Positions 54,290 through 64,000 of a DNA stretch of 64,000 nucleotides are shown here, in pieces. The stretch is from Venturia oleaginea (taxonomy: Eukaryota > Ascomycota > Dothideomycetes > Venturiales > Venturiaceae), in the NCBI GenBank assembly GCA_013176395.1, contig JABMLP010000028.1, forward strand, positions 124,001-188,000, read 5' to 3'. The position numbers and the translations under genes were made by a program. The notes under the pieces were generated by a model. It was given only the letters and a program-made list of their open reading frames with translations, had not been told where the DNA came from and did not search any database. Positions within the stretch are counted from its first letter, which is position 1; the number at the start of each line of letters is the position of its first letter.

Positions 54290-56180
54290 AGCAGAATGCA
54301 TCCCCGTCAATGGGAATCTCAACAACGCAAAGACCTGGTTGAAGGTCGACTACTAGCAGATTGATGGGGGATTGAGTTGGCTGAAGATGTTTTGACTTCC
54401 AATTTGAGCGAAGACTCTATCGAGATGGTGTACTCATTGGATGTGGTGGCATCTGTAGGTTCAGAGTTGCGCTTTGTGCAAGATTGGACGCTTCAGAAAG
54501 CGCGGAAGTCGACGACTCAATCGAAACGACTCAGGATCGAAGCAGCGGTGATCCAAACATTAAAAACTGATACAACTCTCCTCCTCTCCCACCCCGGCAT
54601 ACTCCTTCCCTCATCACTAACAACCAATCTCCCCCAATGACCACAAGTAATACACATAATCTCATCCCCATCGTGTATACTCAATCTCCATTTTCAAAGG
54701 ACGACAAAACAGACAATCTCCTCATCTCATCTCATCCAAAAACACGATTGTCAATCGATACCCATTCGAGGGCCACATTCCGTCAAAATTGTTTTACTAG
54801 GTTTACGTGGAGGCTATAAGCAGTTTGATAAATGTTGGTTAGGCCATGGTTATTTGATTTGATTTGATGAAGAGCCATGGGCAACAGGTATGAATGCCAC
54901 AATCAGAACCTTGAGTGTTGACAAGTGTGAATCTTATTTTGCTGAAACGAGTGCTGGCCATTAGGTTACTGAGCAGATGCGCCATGGATGCATTCAGTAC
55001 ATGGTCTGAGGAATGTGTGTCTGTTACTCCCTCAGGGGCGCCGAGGGAGGGGCTTGGTGGAGGTTGGTGCGTGAATACCAAGCTTTTTCGAAGATTATGG
55101 TATCGGTATTTGCTATCTAGGATGGGGTGGACCGTCGCTGGATCGTTGGAGGATGGACACCCCACTGCGCGGTGGTTGCGGTGGGTGGGGAGGTAGATTG
55201 TCGATGTTGTTGCTGTTTCGTTTTGTTCTTGAGTGGCGAGGGGGGCGGCTTTGAGGAGGAATCATGGAGGTTTCGGTTGGTGAGCTATTGTGGAGAGCTG
55301 GGATTTGCATCCTAGATCAGAGACTTGGACGGGCTGGGTGGTGAAGGAGATTAGGATGATTCGTGAGATAAACGATACTTCTTTTGAGGTTTTGTTATGA
55401 TGAATTGTATTTCCATGGTAAGGTGGTGTAGATGTGGATGTTTGTGTACTATGTATTCCAATTCCGGGACGTGGGGACACTTATTGTGCAGTTCTCCAGG
55501 TGCGCTTCGAGATGTGGAGATGACCCCAGCTTTTGATGGATGGTGCGGCTCAACCCAAGTGCACCGATGAATTCGAAGGGCTTTGGGATTCCATTTGCCT
55601 GGGACTGTGGCACATCCGAGCTCTGAACATGGTTTGTTCAATGCAAGATAGGTAGGATAGTGAAGATGAACGTCGTAAATCATTTAGTAGCTACGTCTAC
55701 ATATTGCACGCATTCCCTCAAAACCTCTAGAATGTGTTCGGAGATCATTGGGCCAATAGCGCCGAGCGCGGGTGAACAAGAAGAAGAAGAAGAAGAAGAA
55801 GAAGAAGAAGAAGAAGAGCAGGCTTGACGCCGGCATCAAAGGACAAGGCTTCGATTCTTTGGTCGGAAATTGCGCACCCTCCCTCTCATTCATCCAGTCA
55901 AACTGTGGATTCCCTTAGTATGCCAGGGATCTAAAGTCTCTGTACGGAGACTTACCACGTAGATATCTCGCAGAGCAATCATCAATCAAGTAGACTATTC
56001 ATTCATATATCATTTCATACACGTGTATACAGCCTATTCGACCTAAACCACCCCCCAAAAAATAAACAGTATTAATTCAACTAGGAAACAAGAAAACGCA
56101 ATAATAAAAAATGCCGAACAACGGCCTTGTGCTGAAGAGAAACTGTCCTGATTGCTGTATCATCGCGCCAACCCTGCCAT
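54290..56180. other. Gene-free stretch
   Basis: No supported gene. A pure GAA/AAG run of about 13 units lies at 55778-55817, and GATTTGATTTGATG repeats lie near 54854. Confidence 0.5.
55778..55817. repeat. (GAA)n microsatellite
   Basis: About 13 perfect AAG/GAA units. Confidence 0.9.
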
Positions 56181-57114
56181 TTATGCACGGAAAGACAGCG
56201 AAGGGCCGCCAGATCCAGGATAAGGTGAGCTCTTGGCATTGTTGCTCCACGCAGGTCCAGATCCACCAGTAGGCTTAGGCTTAGCAGCTGGTGCCTTTGC
56301 AGCATTTAAATCTCGACCCTCGCCTGGTTGGAAAGATGGAATTCTCTGATCTTGGGCTTGCTGAGAAGATGGAATTCCCTGATCCTGGCCTTGCGCCTGA
56401 GGATAATATGGCTGAGGTTGAGGTTGTGATTGCCAGGAGGGCTTAGGTTGAGGCTGCGATTGCCAGGAGGGCTGTGGTTGTGTTTGCGGCTGCGGTTGTG
56501 CTTGGCCAGCCCATGGCAGAGGTTGCGATTGGTATGGATTTGGGTTACCGCTCAGAGCTGGCGATGGCTGTCCTCCTCCAAATATCTTGATGGCTTTGTC
56601 AAGCTTCTCAACAGCTATGTTGGTAAGAGGTGAAGCGACCCAAGACGTGGTAGCGGGCAGTTTCAAGGTCACCTCCCTGGATAGATCGAGTGCACCATGG
56701 CGGGCATGCTCCAGCAAAGTCAGCGTTTGTGGACCCAATTCGAGCCTGTCTACCATGATTTTTTTATTGATCAGCTCCGTGGAAAAAACATCGCACAGAG
56801 AGTTGAGGTTTCCCATGGGTGCAAGTAGCTGTAGTGATTCGACCGTGGCGATATTCGTGGCATGCTGGATGTACTTTGCACCGACACCCAGGTCGGAAAT
56901 GATTTGGCGACCATCATCTAAGATGACCTTGCTGCCCGGGCGATCTCCGCTCCAGAGCTTGACATCTTGACCAAGCTTGCTCATCCCTGCGTTGATACGG
57001 TCCAGAACCTGTAGAGCGCCATTGATCTCGTTGGTAGGCCTGCTCGCTGCGAGGAAGAACGCCTGCAGAGGTTGTTGTGGCCAATGCGAAAAGAAAGATT
57101 GAAGCGAAAAGCAT
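56181..57114 (-). pseudogene. Secreted HsbA-like protein with Pro/Gln-rich tail, one frameshift
   Basis: The ATG at 57114 starts a signal peptide (MLFASIFLFALATTTSAG). After RSEQ the sensible frame shifts by one base at about 57041-57047 (GG where one G is needed) to PTNEINGALQVLDRINAGMS and continues open to 56181. The next 130 residues (LGQDVKLWSGD, then LGVGAKYIQHATNIATVESL and ELINKKIMVDRLELGP) match the helical HsbA/galactomannoprotein pattern. A low-complexity tail follows, with repeats of SWQSQPQPKP and several dipeptide PQ runs, ending SPYPGSGGPSLSFRA. Corrected length is about 310 residues. A single extra base could be a real mutation or an assembly error. Confidence 0.7.
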
Positions 57115-59444
57115 TGTGGCTGATGCGACTTTTAGAGAAGTGTAAGGTCACTCAAATTGTGGTTTAGGAAGAAATAGATAGCGATGGCTGAAGAAAGAGT
57201 GTGAGTTGCGGTTGATCACAAACAGAAACAATGGAACCACTGACCGATTAAGTAGTAATAAGTTCCGTACGTCGCGAGTGGACATTGGATCTCATCATCT
57301 CAAAAAAACATTCGCAGGTTTCAGCAACACCATCTGGGATTAGGTCTTCCACAATTTCTTCATGCAAATTTGATTGGAGTGTAGCGGTAGATTGGTCTAA
57401 GCTAATAGCTTCTCTTCTTTCCACGGCTTGCTCATTCGAGAGTCGCTAAGCTCCGAAAGCCACCCTTCGGGCGTAGTCTTCAATCTCATCTAATATGACA
57501 TGAGAGAAGTGCGTCCGTAAATGTCTGGTATGTTTGGGCAAGTGTGATTGGATTTAGCGACTGTTGTGACATCACTGACAGTCTCTCTCTTGGTCGCCAA
57601 TCTCATAGCTGGACGTTGAAATCAAGGCAGAAGTTGCCAGTAGAGCCTCATTGTGGTTTGTGTATCAACGTGCACATCTTTTGAGTTTTTTGACTGACCA
57701 AGTGAGACATTCGAGGGAGCTAAGGTGGTATATTATCGGCTAAAGACTAAGCTAAGGCCATTACGGAGACTTTTAAGCTATATCGAGGCTGGTCAATGTA
57801 GATCTTGGTATATAATGGTTGCTTAAGAGATAAAAATCAATTAATCTATGAGTTTCGGCTAGGTTTCGTGGTGGGATAGAGCTGCTAAAGAGAAAAGTCT
57901 AGTCAGTCAATAATTGTAGAAATGTGTATTTCGATGCACAAACCATAATATATGGCACTGAGAGCTGTCGTGCTGATCAAGCTTGCAGAAATGAGTGGTG
58001 CGCACAAAAGACAACTTTCAGACCAGGTGTTGCAAGACTCGACGGTTTGGTCGGCTCTTCTGAGGAATTGATTTCGAATAATTCGATAGACTAGCCCCGT
58101 ACGTGAATTCACAAATCTTACGGCCAGGGTGCTCCTCTGCTGTGTGACAAGTGAAAACAAACTTGTTTAGTCGCGAACTAGCGATCGTGCTCGTCAATGC
58201 ATCGAAACTGGATCTCGCTCCGTACATCCCACCAGCGGCACGGTGTAAGAGCAAAGCTTCTGCTGTGTCAACAGTAACCGTGAGGGCAAGTATGCCGACG
58301 CAACAATTTGATTAAATTCTGCCAAGTCGCGATTGCTAGAATCTCCATAGCCTCAAGGTCAAACACATTTTCGTCCGGATGTAATCATCAATTTGTATTG
58401 CGTGCTTCATCTTCTTCGGTTCTTCCGTGCTCAAGTTGATCCGGAGGGACTCCAAAGGTAGAGGCTGAATCGTAGACGATGTCGTTGTCTGAGGTTTGGT
58501 TTTCGAAAGAGAAAGATGTTCCAAACAACAGCACCGTACGGATGCCTCCAAACGATAATGACTATGTGACAAACATTGGTTTTGATCGTGAACCTCCAAA
58601 GTAATATGTAATAATGCCGACTGATTCTATAATGGTAGATAATACTCTACATAGTAGTTCTCGAAAAATGAAGCTGGATATTTTCGAATTCTTTCAAAGT
58701 ACATGTGTATTGATCGTGTATTGATTATGTGATCATGCTCGCAAGGCTGACGGATGTTTTCAGTAAAATGCATCTCGAGTCATAACAATCTAGAATTAAG
58801 ATTCTTGTTATAGGTAAGATCGAGCCGGTGTTACATCATTTTATATCACCCTCGCCTTGTCCTTACTGCGACCCAGCGCTTCCGCTTACTTGCAGATCTG
58901 ACGCCACAGCTTTTCGCAGAATCGCGATGCATTCATTGCGGCTTTAAAAATCCTAGCCATACGTCAATCTCCTTGTCATTCACTAGATTCTTGACCCCTA
59001 TTAAACCCGGTGAGGCTCTGCTCTTGACTGCATCTTCCAACCAAGGGGACTCGGCCGATGCCTCCTGTAGCAAAATTCCAGATAAAGCTGTTTGCTCGAC
59101 CGCTCTTCCTTTCTCTCTATCTTGACGCACTCGATGGTGGGTTTGAAGAGAAAAGTTGCTCGTCGGAAAATGTATCTAACAGGAGCATCAGATCGTCAGG
59201 AGCAGTTGCGTATGTTGAAATAAGGGCTGTTCAAGAAAGTATTCATTGAAGACTTAAAAACAGCTTGTGGAGGGAAGAAAAGATTGAATGGCTTGCTTTC
59301 CTAAGTGATGGCATAAAGCCTGACTATATACGCTAGAAGTGAAAGTATGAGGTCATTGCCTGAACTTGACGTAATGCCAAAACGCTCCTATCCAAAGATG
59401 TTTCAACAGCGTATCATTACTATACTTGCAGTGCTTCGGTCTTG
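57115..59444. other. Gene-free stretch (2.3 kb)
   Basis: No gene can be supported. Several small frames exist; the one at 58933-59130 (minus) has a protein-like end (GVKNLVNDKEIDVWLGFLKP) but no neighbouring exon. Confidence 0.45.
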
Positions 59445-60660
59445 TCATCCCATCATCTCGTAAAGACGAGCCAGCTCCAAGTCCGCGGCTGCTGACGCTC
59501 GGTGTGCAGCAGCAGCTCGCTCAAGTGCCCGCGCCAGAACCGAAGCCTTCTCTCCGTCTTTCATCCGTACGTTAACAGTCAGACTTGTTGGCGAAGCGGA
59601 AAATTCTGGAGGCTTCGGAGCTGCCGACTCTCTGCTCTTGCGACCAATCTCATCAAGCACCATCTCATTGTCATGCCATTTGAAATCCTCTGTAAGTGCC
59701 CTACACTTTATGTTCTCCAAATCTGTACCGCCCAAAAGCTGACCCAGCATACCAAGAGCAAAAGCTGTTGTGATCATGAAAGCGATGAGCACTGCCCTGT
59801 TGCCAATCTTCTCGCTTTCACTACCAAGGCTGATATGCTCGGTCATGGCGCTTCCAAGGTATACTCCGATGCCAGCTATGAATGTTGAGAAGGATATACA
59901 CAGCAGCTCAAACGGTGCTTGGAGCAGTTGGTGGCTGATCGTCGAGCTTTGGTATACCTCTTTCCCCTCGCAGTTGACATAGCGTATGCCGTTTGTGAGC
60001 CAGGCTCTTATTGCGGCAGGCTCTTCAATGAAGCCATAAGTTCTTTGCTGTATGCAGGTGAAGAATGCTGCCAACAAAGCCATGACTAGAGCGATAATGA
60101 AGAAAGCTCTCGCGACGTACGTGACCTCCTGCATCCCTGGTAGTTGCATCATCGTGATAGCTGCTCCTGCGACAAGAGCTCCCTAACAAACATTAGCTCA
60201 ATTTTGAGACTGATATTTGGCACATCAAGTATGCTTATATTGCCAAACTTTCAGGCCCCAAAGTGAATTTACTCGAATCTGATGATCATAGGAAGCAAAA
60301 CATCAGAATGGACGAAAGGACTCACAACAATAGCGACCATCTGAAAAGCATCCAATTGATGACGCCGAAACAGCATGATCTTCTTATCATCGCCTCGATT
60401 TATGAGATCCTCAACCGTCTCGAGTTCTTCCACGTCGAACAAGAGCCAAGGCTTGGACAAATACCCGGGACCAAAACGGTGGCGCGCATATTCGTGGTTA
60501 TGCCAAGTCCTACTAAATCCATTCCAGATGTATCGAGTGACGAGGGGAAGTCGACCAAATAAACGAGCTACATCTGTTAGTGAGCTCCCTAATCTATGGC
60601 TTGTAATCGATTACCAGGCGCTCCTATGATTGCGAACAGCTCAGTGAATCTGTCTGCCAT
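59445..60660 (-). CDS. Multi-pass membrane protein of unknown function
   Basis: Exons 60660-60615, 60573-60326 and 60182-59445 (introns 41 and 143 nt) give 343 residues from MADRFTELFAIIGAP. A soluble N-terminal part (VARLFGRLPLVTRYIWNGFS, then SKPWLLFDVEELETVEDL) leads to membrane segments: IVGALVAGAAITMM, ARAFFIIALVMALLAAFFTC, LLCISFSTFIAGIGVYLGSA and AVLIAFMITTAFALGMLGQL. The C-terminal 90 residues are soluble, with a KASVLARALERAAAAHRASA coiled-coil-like helix. I know many unnamed fungal membrane proteins of this shape but no function. The splice sites are consistent and the frame is clean. Confidence 0.7.
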
Positions 60661-60849
60661 GTTCTACTCTATGGTGAGAGCTCGAGAATCGATAGAGTCC
60701 TCAGGAGCGGAACAGCATCCATCCTTAAATGAGGGCCGTTCCCAATCGCATGGAAACTACAGGGCAGAACGCGTCTTTGGCGAGCTGAAGACAGGGGATG
60801 AAGCGGAGCAGCACAGCGGAAATCCCCTCGTTTAAAATTACATATAGGC

Positions 60850-61174
60850 TTAGCGAGCAAAGGCTATGAATCGTAAGGCTGATAAAGAAGCAAGATATCT
60901 AGAATGATGATGATGAACATGGTGATGGTGTTGTTGTTGGTTGCGCCCGGTGAAAAACAGATAGAAACAAACACAGGGTTCTCCGTATTCTACTGTCAAC
61001 CCCCAAATCATTGCCAGAAGCCACCATTTTTCGATCCGGTCTCTGTGCGACACACCTACATCAACGCATATTTAGCATAAACCTCGCGAAGCATCAAACA
61101 TACGTTCCGATCCGAAGACCGCCCTCAAATAACTCTCCAACCATTGTGCAGGCAATAGCATGCTCTATCATCAT
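60850..61174 (-). CDS. Small membrane protein with His-rich tail (tentative)
   Basis: Exons 61174-61104 and 61042-60850 (61-nt intron, GTATGT...CACAG) give 87 residues: MMIEHAIACTMVGELFEGGL, then WWLLAMIWGLTVEYGEPCVC (likely membrane segment), a QQQHHHHVHHHH run and a hydrophobic end. There is no family match. It may be a fragment of a larger membrane protein. Confidence 0.3.
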
Positions 61175-62395
61175 CCACTGTAGGTCGAAATAGCATCACG
61201 TTACCAACAGAGAGCAAGATCCAAGGTACACAAAACAAAATCACCATTGTAAAAACAAGCCATCCAACGTCTTCGACAAAGCAAAAAACACTCATCTCAT
61301 AGAAACTAACATCAAAACCGCAGCAAAGAAATAGAAATGATCATGAAGCAAATAAGAAACAGAGAAGAAAGCAACTTCGAAGGTATTACAACAATTTTCT
61401 CTTGGGATCATATCTTCGCCAGAAGCCCAGAAAGGTCTTAATCGCACCCGGGCTCTACCAGGGAACCGTAATATGGCACTGTAGGGTGCCTAATATTAAG
61501 AGATTGTCCCTCAGTTTCGGACAGCCTTGGATTAACCTTACGCTCGATATATGACAGCAATACCAGATGCGTAACCTATAGCCAAGCCGCGCTGTCAGGT
61601 GTCGTAGGTCTTAATCTCCGTAGAAATTGCTAAAGGCGCCTCTGGTATTATCTCTGTAAAAAAGACGTGGAAACTTGAGACTTAACGCGATAAAGGCCGG
61701 TTCAAGACCATTATAATGAGGTGGATATTTCCAGGAATAATCAATGTATTTTAAGGGACGTCCTTAAAATAAAACTAGAAGTTTTGGTTTTCCTCTATTC
61801 GCACTGACGTTCTCTAGTCTGCGCCTATATGGATTAGATGTACCCTTAGGCACCTATCTATGGCAGTCTATCTCCATCTCGCCACGCCTTCGGATCACGG
61901 TCATCTGGCACGTTTTATCTGTTGATTGGCCGGACGCAGGCCAGGGCACGTGAATTTTCATTGTGAGCGAGCAAGCCATTGAGCCCTGAGCCATACAGGC
62001 TTCCTCAGCCACACGGGGCTTCAGGCACGGGGTAGGTCTCAGGATGGCATGCCCACGGCTCAATTGCTTCTCGATTGAAGGCAAATGAGGTGCCCTACTG
62101 CCCGCACGTATAAGACGTTGACTACAGGGTGTAGGCGGGTGGGAATCTAGATACAAGACGAGCCTCAGAGGGCTCAGAAGTCGTGCGATATGCGAGATCG
62201 CCATGTTGTTGTTGTCGCTTGGTCGGACGAGGCCCTTGCTCCACCAGATAGACACTAGCATTATTCAAGTTTTCATGTCTTTTTTGCGCTGACAATATTG
62301 CCTTATCTTATCCTCGATCTCTTCTCCACATTCTGTCTTATCACCGACTCGTAGTATTATCTTAACCCTTAAGGCCAGACCATCAACGCTCAACC
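61175..62395. other. Gene-free stretch
   Basis: AT-rich with no supported gene. A 23-bp near-palindrome around TTTTAAGGGACGTCCTTAAAA lies at about 61749-61770. Confidence 0.45.
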
Positions 62396-62560
62396 ATGGG
62401 TCGTCACCGAAAAAACAACAACCGAAGCCAACAGAAGGAGAAGTTAAGGGAAAAAACAGACGCTTCCATTGTGGCTTTGGCTGCTCAGCTCGAGAAAGAT
62501 AGCCTTAGGCCAAATAACGTTTCTAAGAAGGTCAACCGTGATCGACAGGAAGTTGGCTAG
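62396..62560 (+). CDS. Short basic 54-codon open frame
   Basis: The frame starts MGRHRKNNNRSQQKEKLREK and ends KKVNRDRQEVG. It is rich in Lys, Arg and Asn. A CAACC context precedes the ATG. It could be the first exon or relic of a larger gene; unidentified. Confidence 0.3.
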   Translation: MGRHRKNNNRSQQKEKLREKTDASIVALAAQLEKDSLRPNNVSKKVNRDRQEVG

Positions 62561-62814
62561 AGTTTAAGAGAGGATGTTACCCACCTCGGTATAGTTCTCA
62601 TGATAATAAAGTGTACTTATCAAGGCTGAAGGCGACGAGAATACCGCAGTCTTATAATATTAACTTATAATCCCGTAACATATACCATATACCATATACC
62701 TACTAAAGATATATCGGAAGTTAAGAAGAACAAAGAGCTTAGCGCTAGTCGTTATACCGTATACGACCGTCTCTAGAGACCAATAGCCTATAAAAAAATC
62801 GACCCACCACTTTA
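62561..62814. other. AT-rich interval before the second MITE
   Basis: A short tandem ATATACC repeat lies near 62685-62700. No gene. Confidence 0.5.
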
Positions 62815-63013
62815 TTATGGTGAGATGGGTTTTAAACGTTAATCGGTACTCTTATCTTGGCTCTATCGCTAAATCTTCCAGTATACCTTCTCATATCTAT
62901 TCAGGACCTTCTAGCTGGAGTATTAAAACTTGCAGGCGAAGATTTGAGTATACAGTGATACAGGGATTCTACCGCCAGTGCTGTATTAACGTTTAAATCC
63001 CATCATACCATAG
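62815..63013. mobile_element. 199-bp MITE, same terminal family as 38942-40332
   Basis: Right end read inward: CTATGGTATGATGGGATTTA then AACGTTAAT. Left end: TTATGGTGAGATGGGTTTTA then AACGTT. TA flanks (62813-62814, 63014-63015). The interior is unrelated to the other copy. Confidence 0.75.
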
Positions 63014-63053
63014 TACAAGCCAAAAGATATCGAGACTATCGAAGGGGAACTAC

Positions 63054-63342
63054 TTATCTGTAGGAGCAGAAGCTAGATCCGGGCGTGAGGCAGATCGGCG
63101 AGTTGTATATGCAATCGCATCGTATACATGATCTAGCGCCAGGCTGTAGTAAATGGATCTCGTTGCCCTTCGGCGATATGGACCAGCTCCACCACATTTA
63201 CTTGCATAGTCATGCGCTCCTGACTGTATACAGTATGAGTTTGATCGACATGTAAACACTGAATAGGGTTCATTTGAAAGGCAATCGACGCGGAAGCAAG
63301 GATAAGAAAAGCAAAGCAAGTAAAATTGTATTTTTGATTCAT
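63054..63342 (-). CDS. Candidate small secreted cysteine-rich protein (tentative)
   Basis: The frame from ATG 63342 begins with a good signal peptide (MNQKYNFTCFAFLILASASI then AFQ). Splicing at a GTAAAT donor (63201) to a CTACAG acceptor (63144) gives 76 residues with a Cys-dense end: CIRCDC, NSPIC, GSSFC. Unspliced, it is 69 residues without that end. Its ATG overlaps the TGA of the upstream gene (ATGA), which is unusual for neighbouring fungal genes, so it may instead be a relic or 3' UTR. Confidence 0.3.
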
Positions 63343-63910
63343 GCGCCACCGGAAGCCTTCGCCAGCTCGCTAGTACTAAGCTCAGGCCAATTGCGATATA
63401 GACAGGCTCGTATTGACTCTAATTTGAGCGACTGAGATGTAGCTTTGAAAATAATTAGTGGAAGATCGTGATTGGACGTGGTCATGCCTACCTATCTCAA
63501 GCTCGCAGATAGCAACGTTGCTTAGATTTCCATAGCTTCGCACCATACGCCTGCATTCCATTCGGCGGCGCAAAGGCTGGAATGGTAGGACTAGCATAAT
63601 CTTCGGATTTTGGGCACAAACCCACCCTTGGGTGCTATATAAATCGACAATATTTGTTCTGCATTCTTCGAGCTCAGTTTTTGCATCCTGATCATCGAGC
63701 TCAGCTATTGCGTGAAAGCCTAGAAATATAATCTGAAATCTGTGAGAAACTGGCGTGGCTGTGACAGGCTTAACTCACGACCAAGACAACAATCGCTTGG
63801 CCCACTGGAGGTACTGGATTAAGGTCGGTGCGAACTAGATTGTCTTTGGTGTCTGAATCAGGATTGGTCTGGTTGTAAATTTGACAGAGACCGTTGTATT
63901 CTTGGAATCC
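63339..63910 (-). CDS. Multi-exon hypothetical protein, 5' end outside the window
   Basis: Three exons join in frame: 63910-63779, 63732-63492 and 63442-63339, with introns of 46 and 49 nt (GTGAGT...TTTCAG; GTAGGC...CTAATT...AAAG). The readable 157 residues are GFQEYNGLCQIYNQTNPDSD..., a hydrophobic stretch VGQAIVVLVIIFLGFHAIAE (membrane segment or buried helix), then DIVDLYSTQGWVC-like and VLPFQPLRRRMECRRMVRSY, ending SELAKASGGA. An acceptor at 63911-63912 shows there is at least one more upstream exon, perhaps HFCCVT. No family recognised. Confidence 0.45.
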
Positions 63911-64000
63911 CTACAATTAGCATCAGCGCGCTACTACGAGGGGATATTATAACCTACTGTCACGCAGCAGAAATGCTAATCCGGTTGGTTTTCGGATCCC

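Overview
The window is nuclear DNA from a filamentous ascomycete (Pezizomycotina; Leotiomycetes is my best guess, by family resemblance only). The reasons are genes split by many 40-65 nt introns with GTATGT/GTAAGT donors and CTAAC-like branch sites; HET-domain, FunK1-kinase, CFEM and HsbA-type genes; and Fot/pogo, Tad/I-like LINE and DUF3435 mobile DNA. No rRNA, tRNA or CRISPR array was found.

Layout. 1-5,000: the first exon of a membrane-anchored protein leaving the left edge, then gene-poor DNA with several satellites. 5,000-16,500: an accessory block with a pogo element (5079-6909), an intact FunK1 kinase gene (6931-9192), a second, internally deleted pogo element (9642-11096) and a degenerate LINE (about 11099-16500). 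17,300-18,250: a broken gene. 18,750-24,450: a conserved core with TRS85 (minus) divergent from a CCA1 gene whose reading frame runs on into a TTI2-like domain. 25,047-26,546: a broken sugar transporter. 28,500-31,440: two secreted-protein genes (HsbA-like, CFEM). 31,500-38,500: a decayed HET gene, a palindromic MITE, a 300-bp tandem repeat and a small Pmp3-type gene with a minisatellite in its intron. 38,550-40,330: a small secreted cysteine-rich protein followed by a near-perfect palindrome with a pogo element in its exact centre. 42,400-47,240: a second conserved core (CHM7, RAD18, CCCH-finger protein). 47,900-54,290: a HET gene cut in two by a 4.9-kb insertion carrying a DUF3435 (Starship-captain-type) tyrosine-recombinase relic. 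56,000-64,000: a frameshifted HsbA-like gene, a multi-pass membrane protein, a MITE, and small or edge-truncated genes.

How it fits together. The housekeeping cores (vesicle tethering, tRNA 3'-end maturation with PIKK-chaperone assembly, ESCRT-III, post-replication repair) are intact or nearly so. The DNA between them is a mobile-element graveyard in which self/non-self (HET) genes and a permease are broken. The most notable items are the captain-type insertion inside the HET gene, the pogo element in the centre of a 230-bp palindrome, two pogo copies whose in-frame deletions remove the DDE catalytic core but keep the DNA-binding end, the CCA1-TTI2 fusion, and a FunK1 kinase with a PD...ELK nuclease-like signature. 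All identifications come from reading translations and splice signals by eye; no database search was possible.
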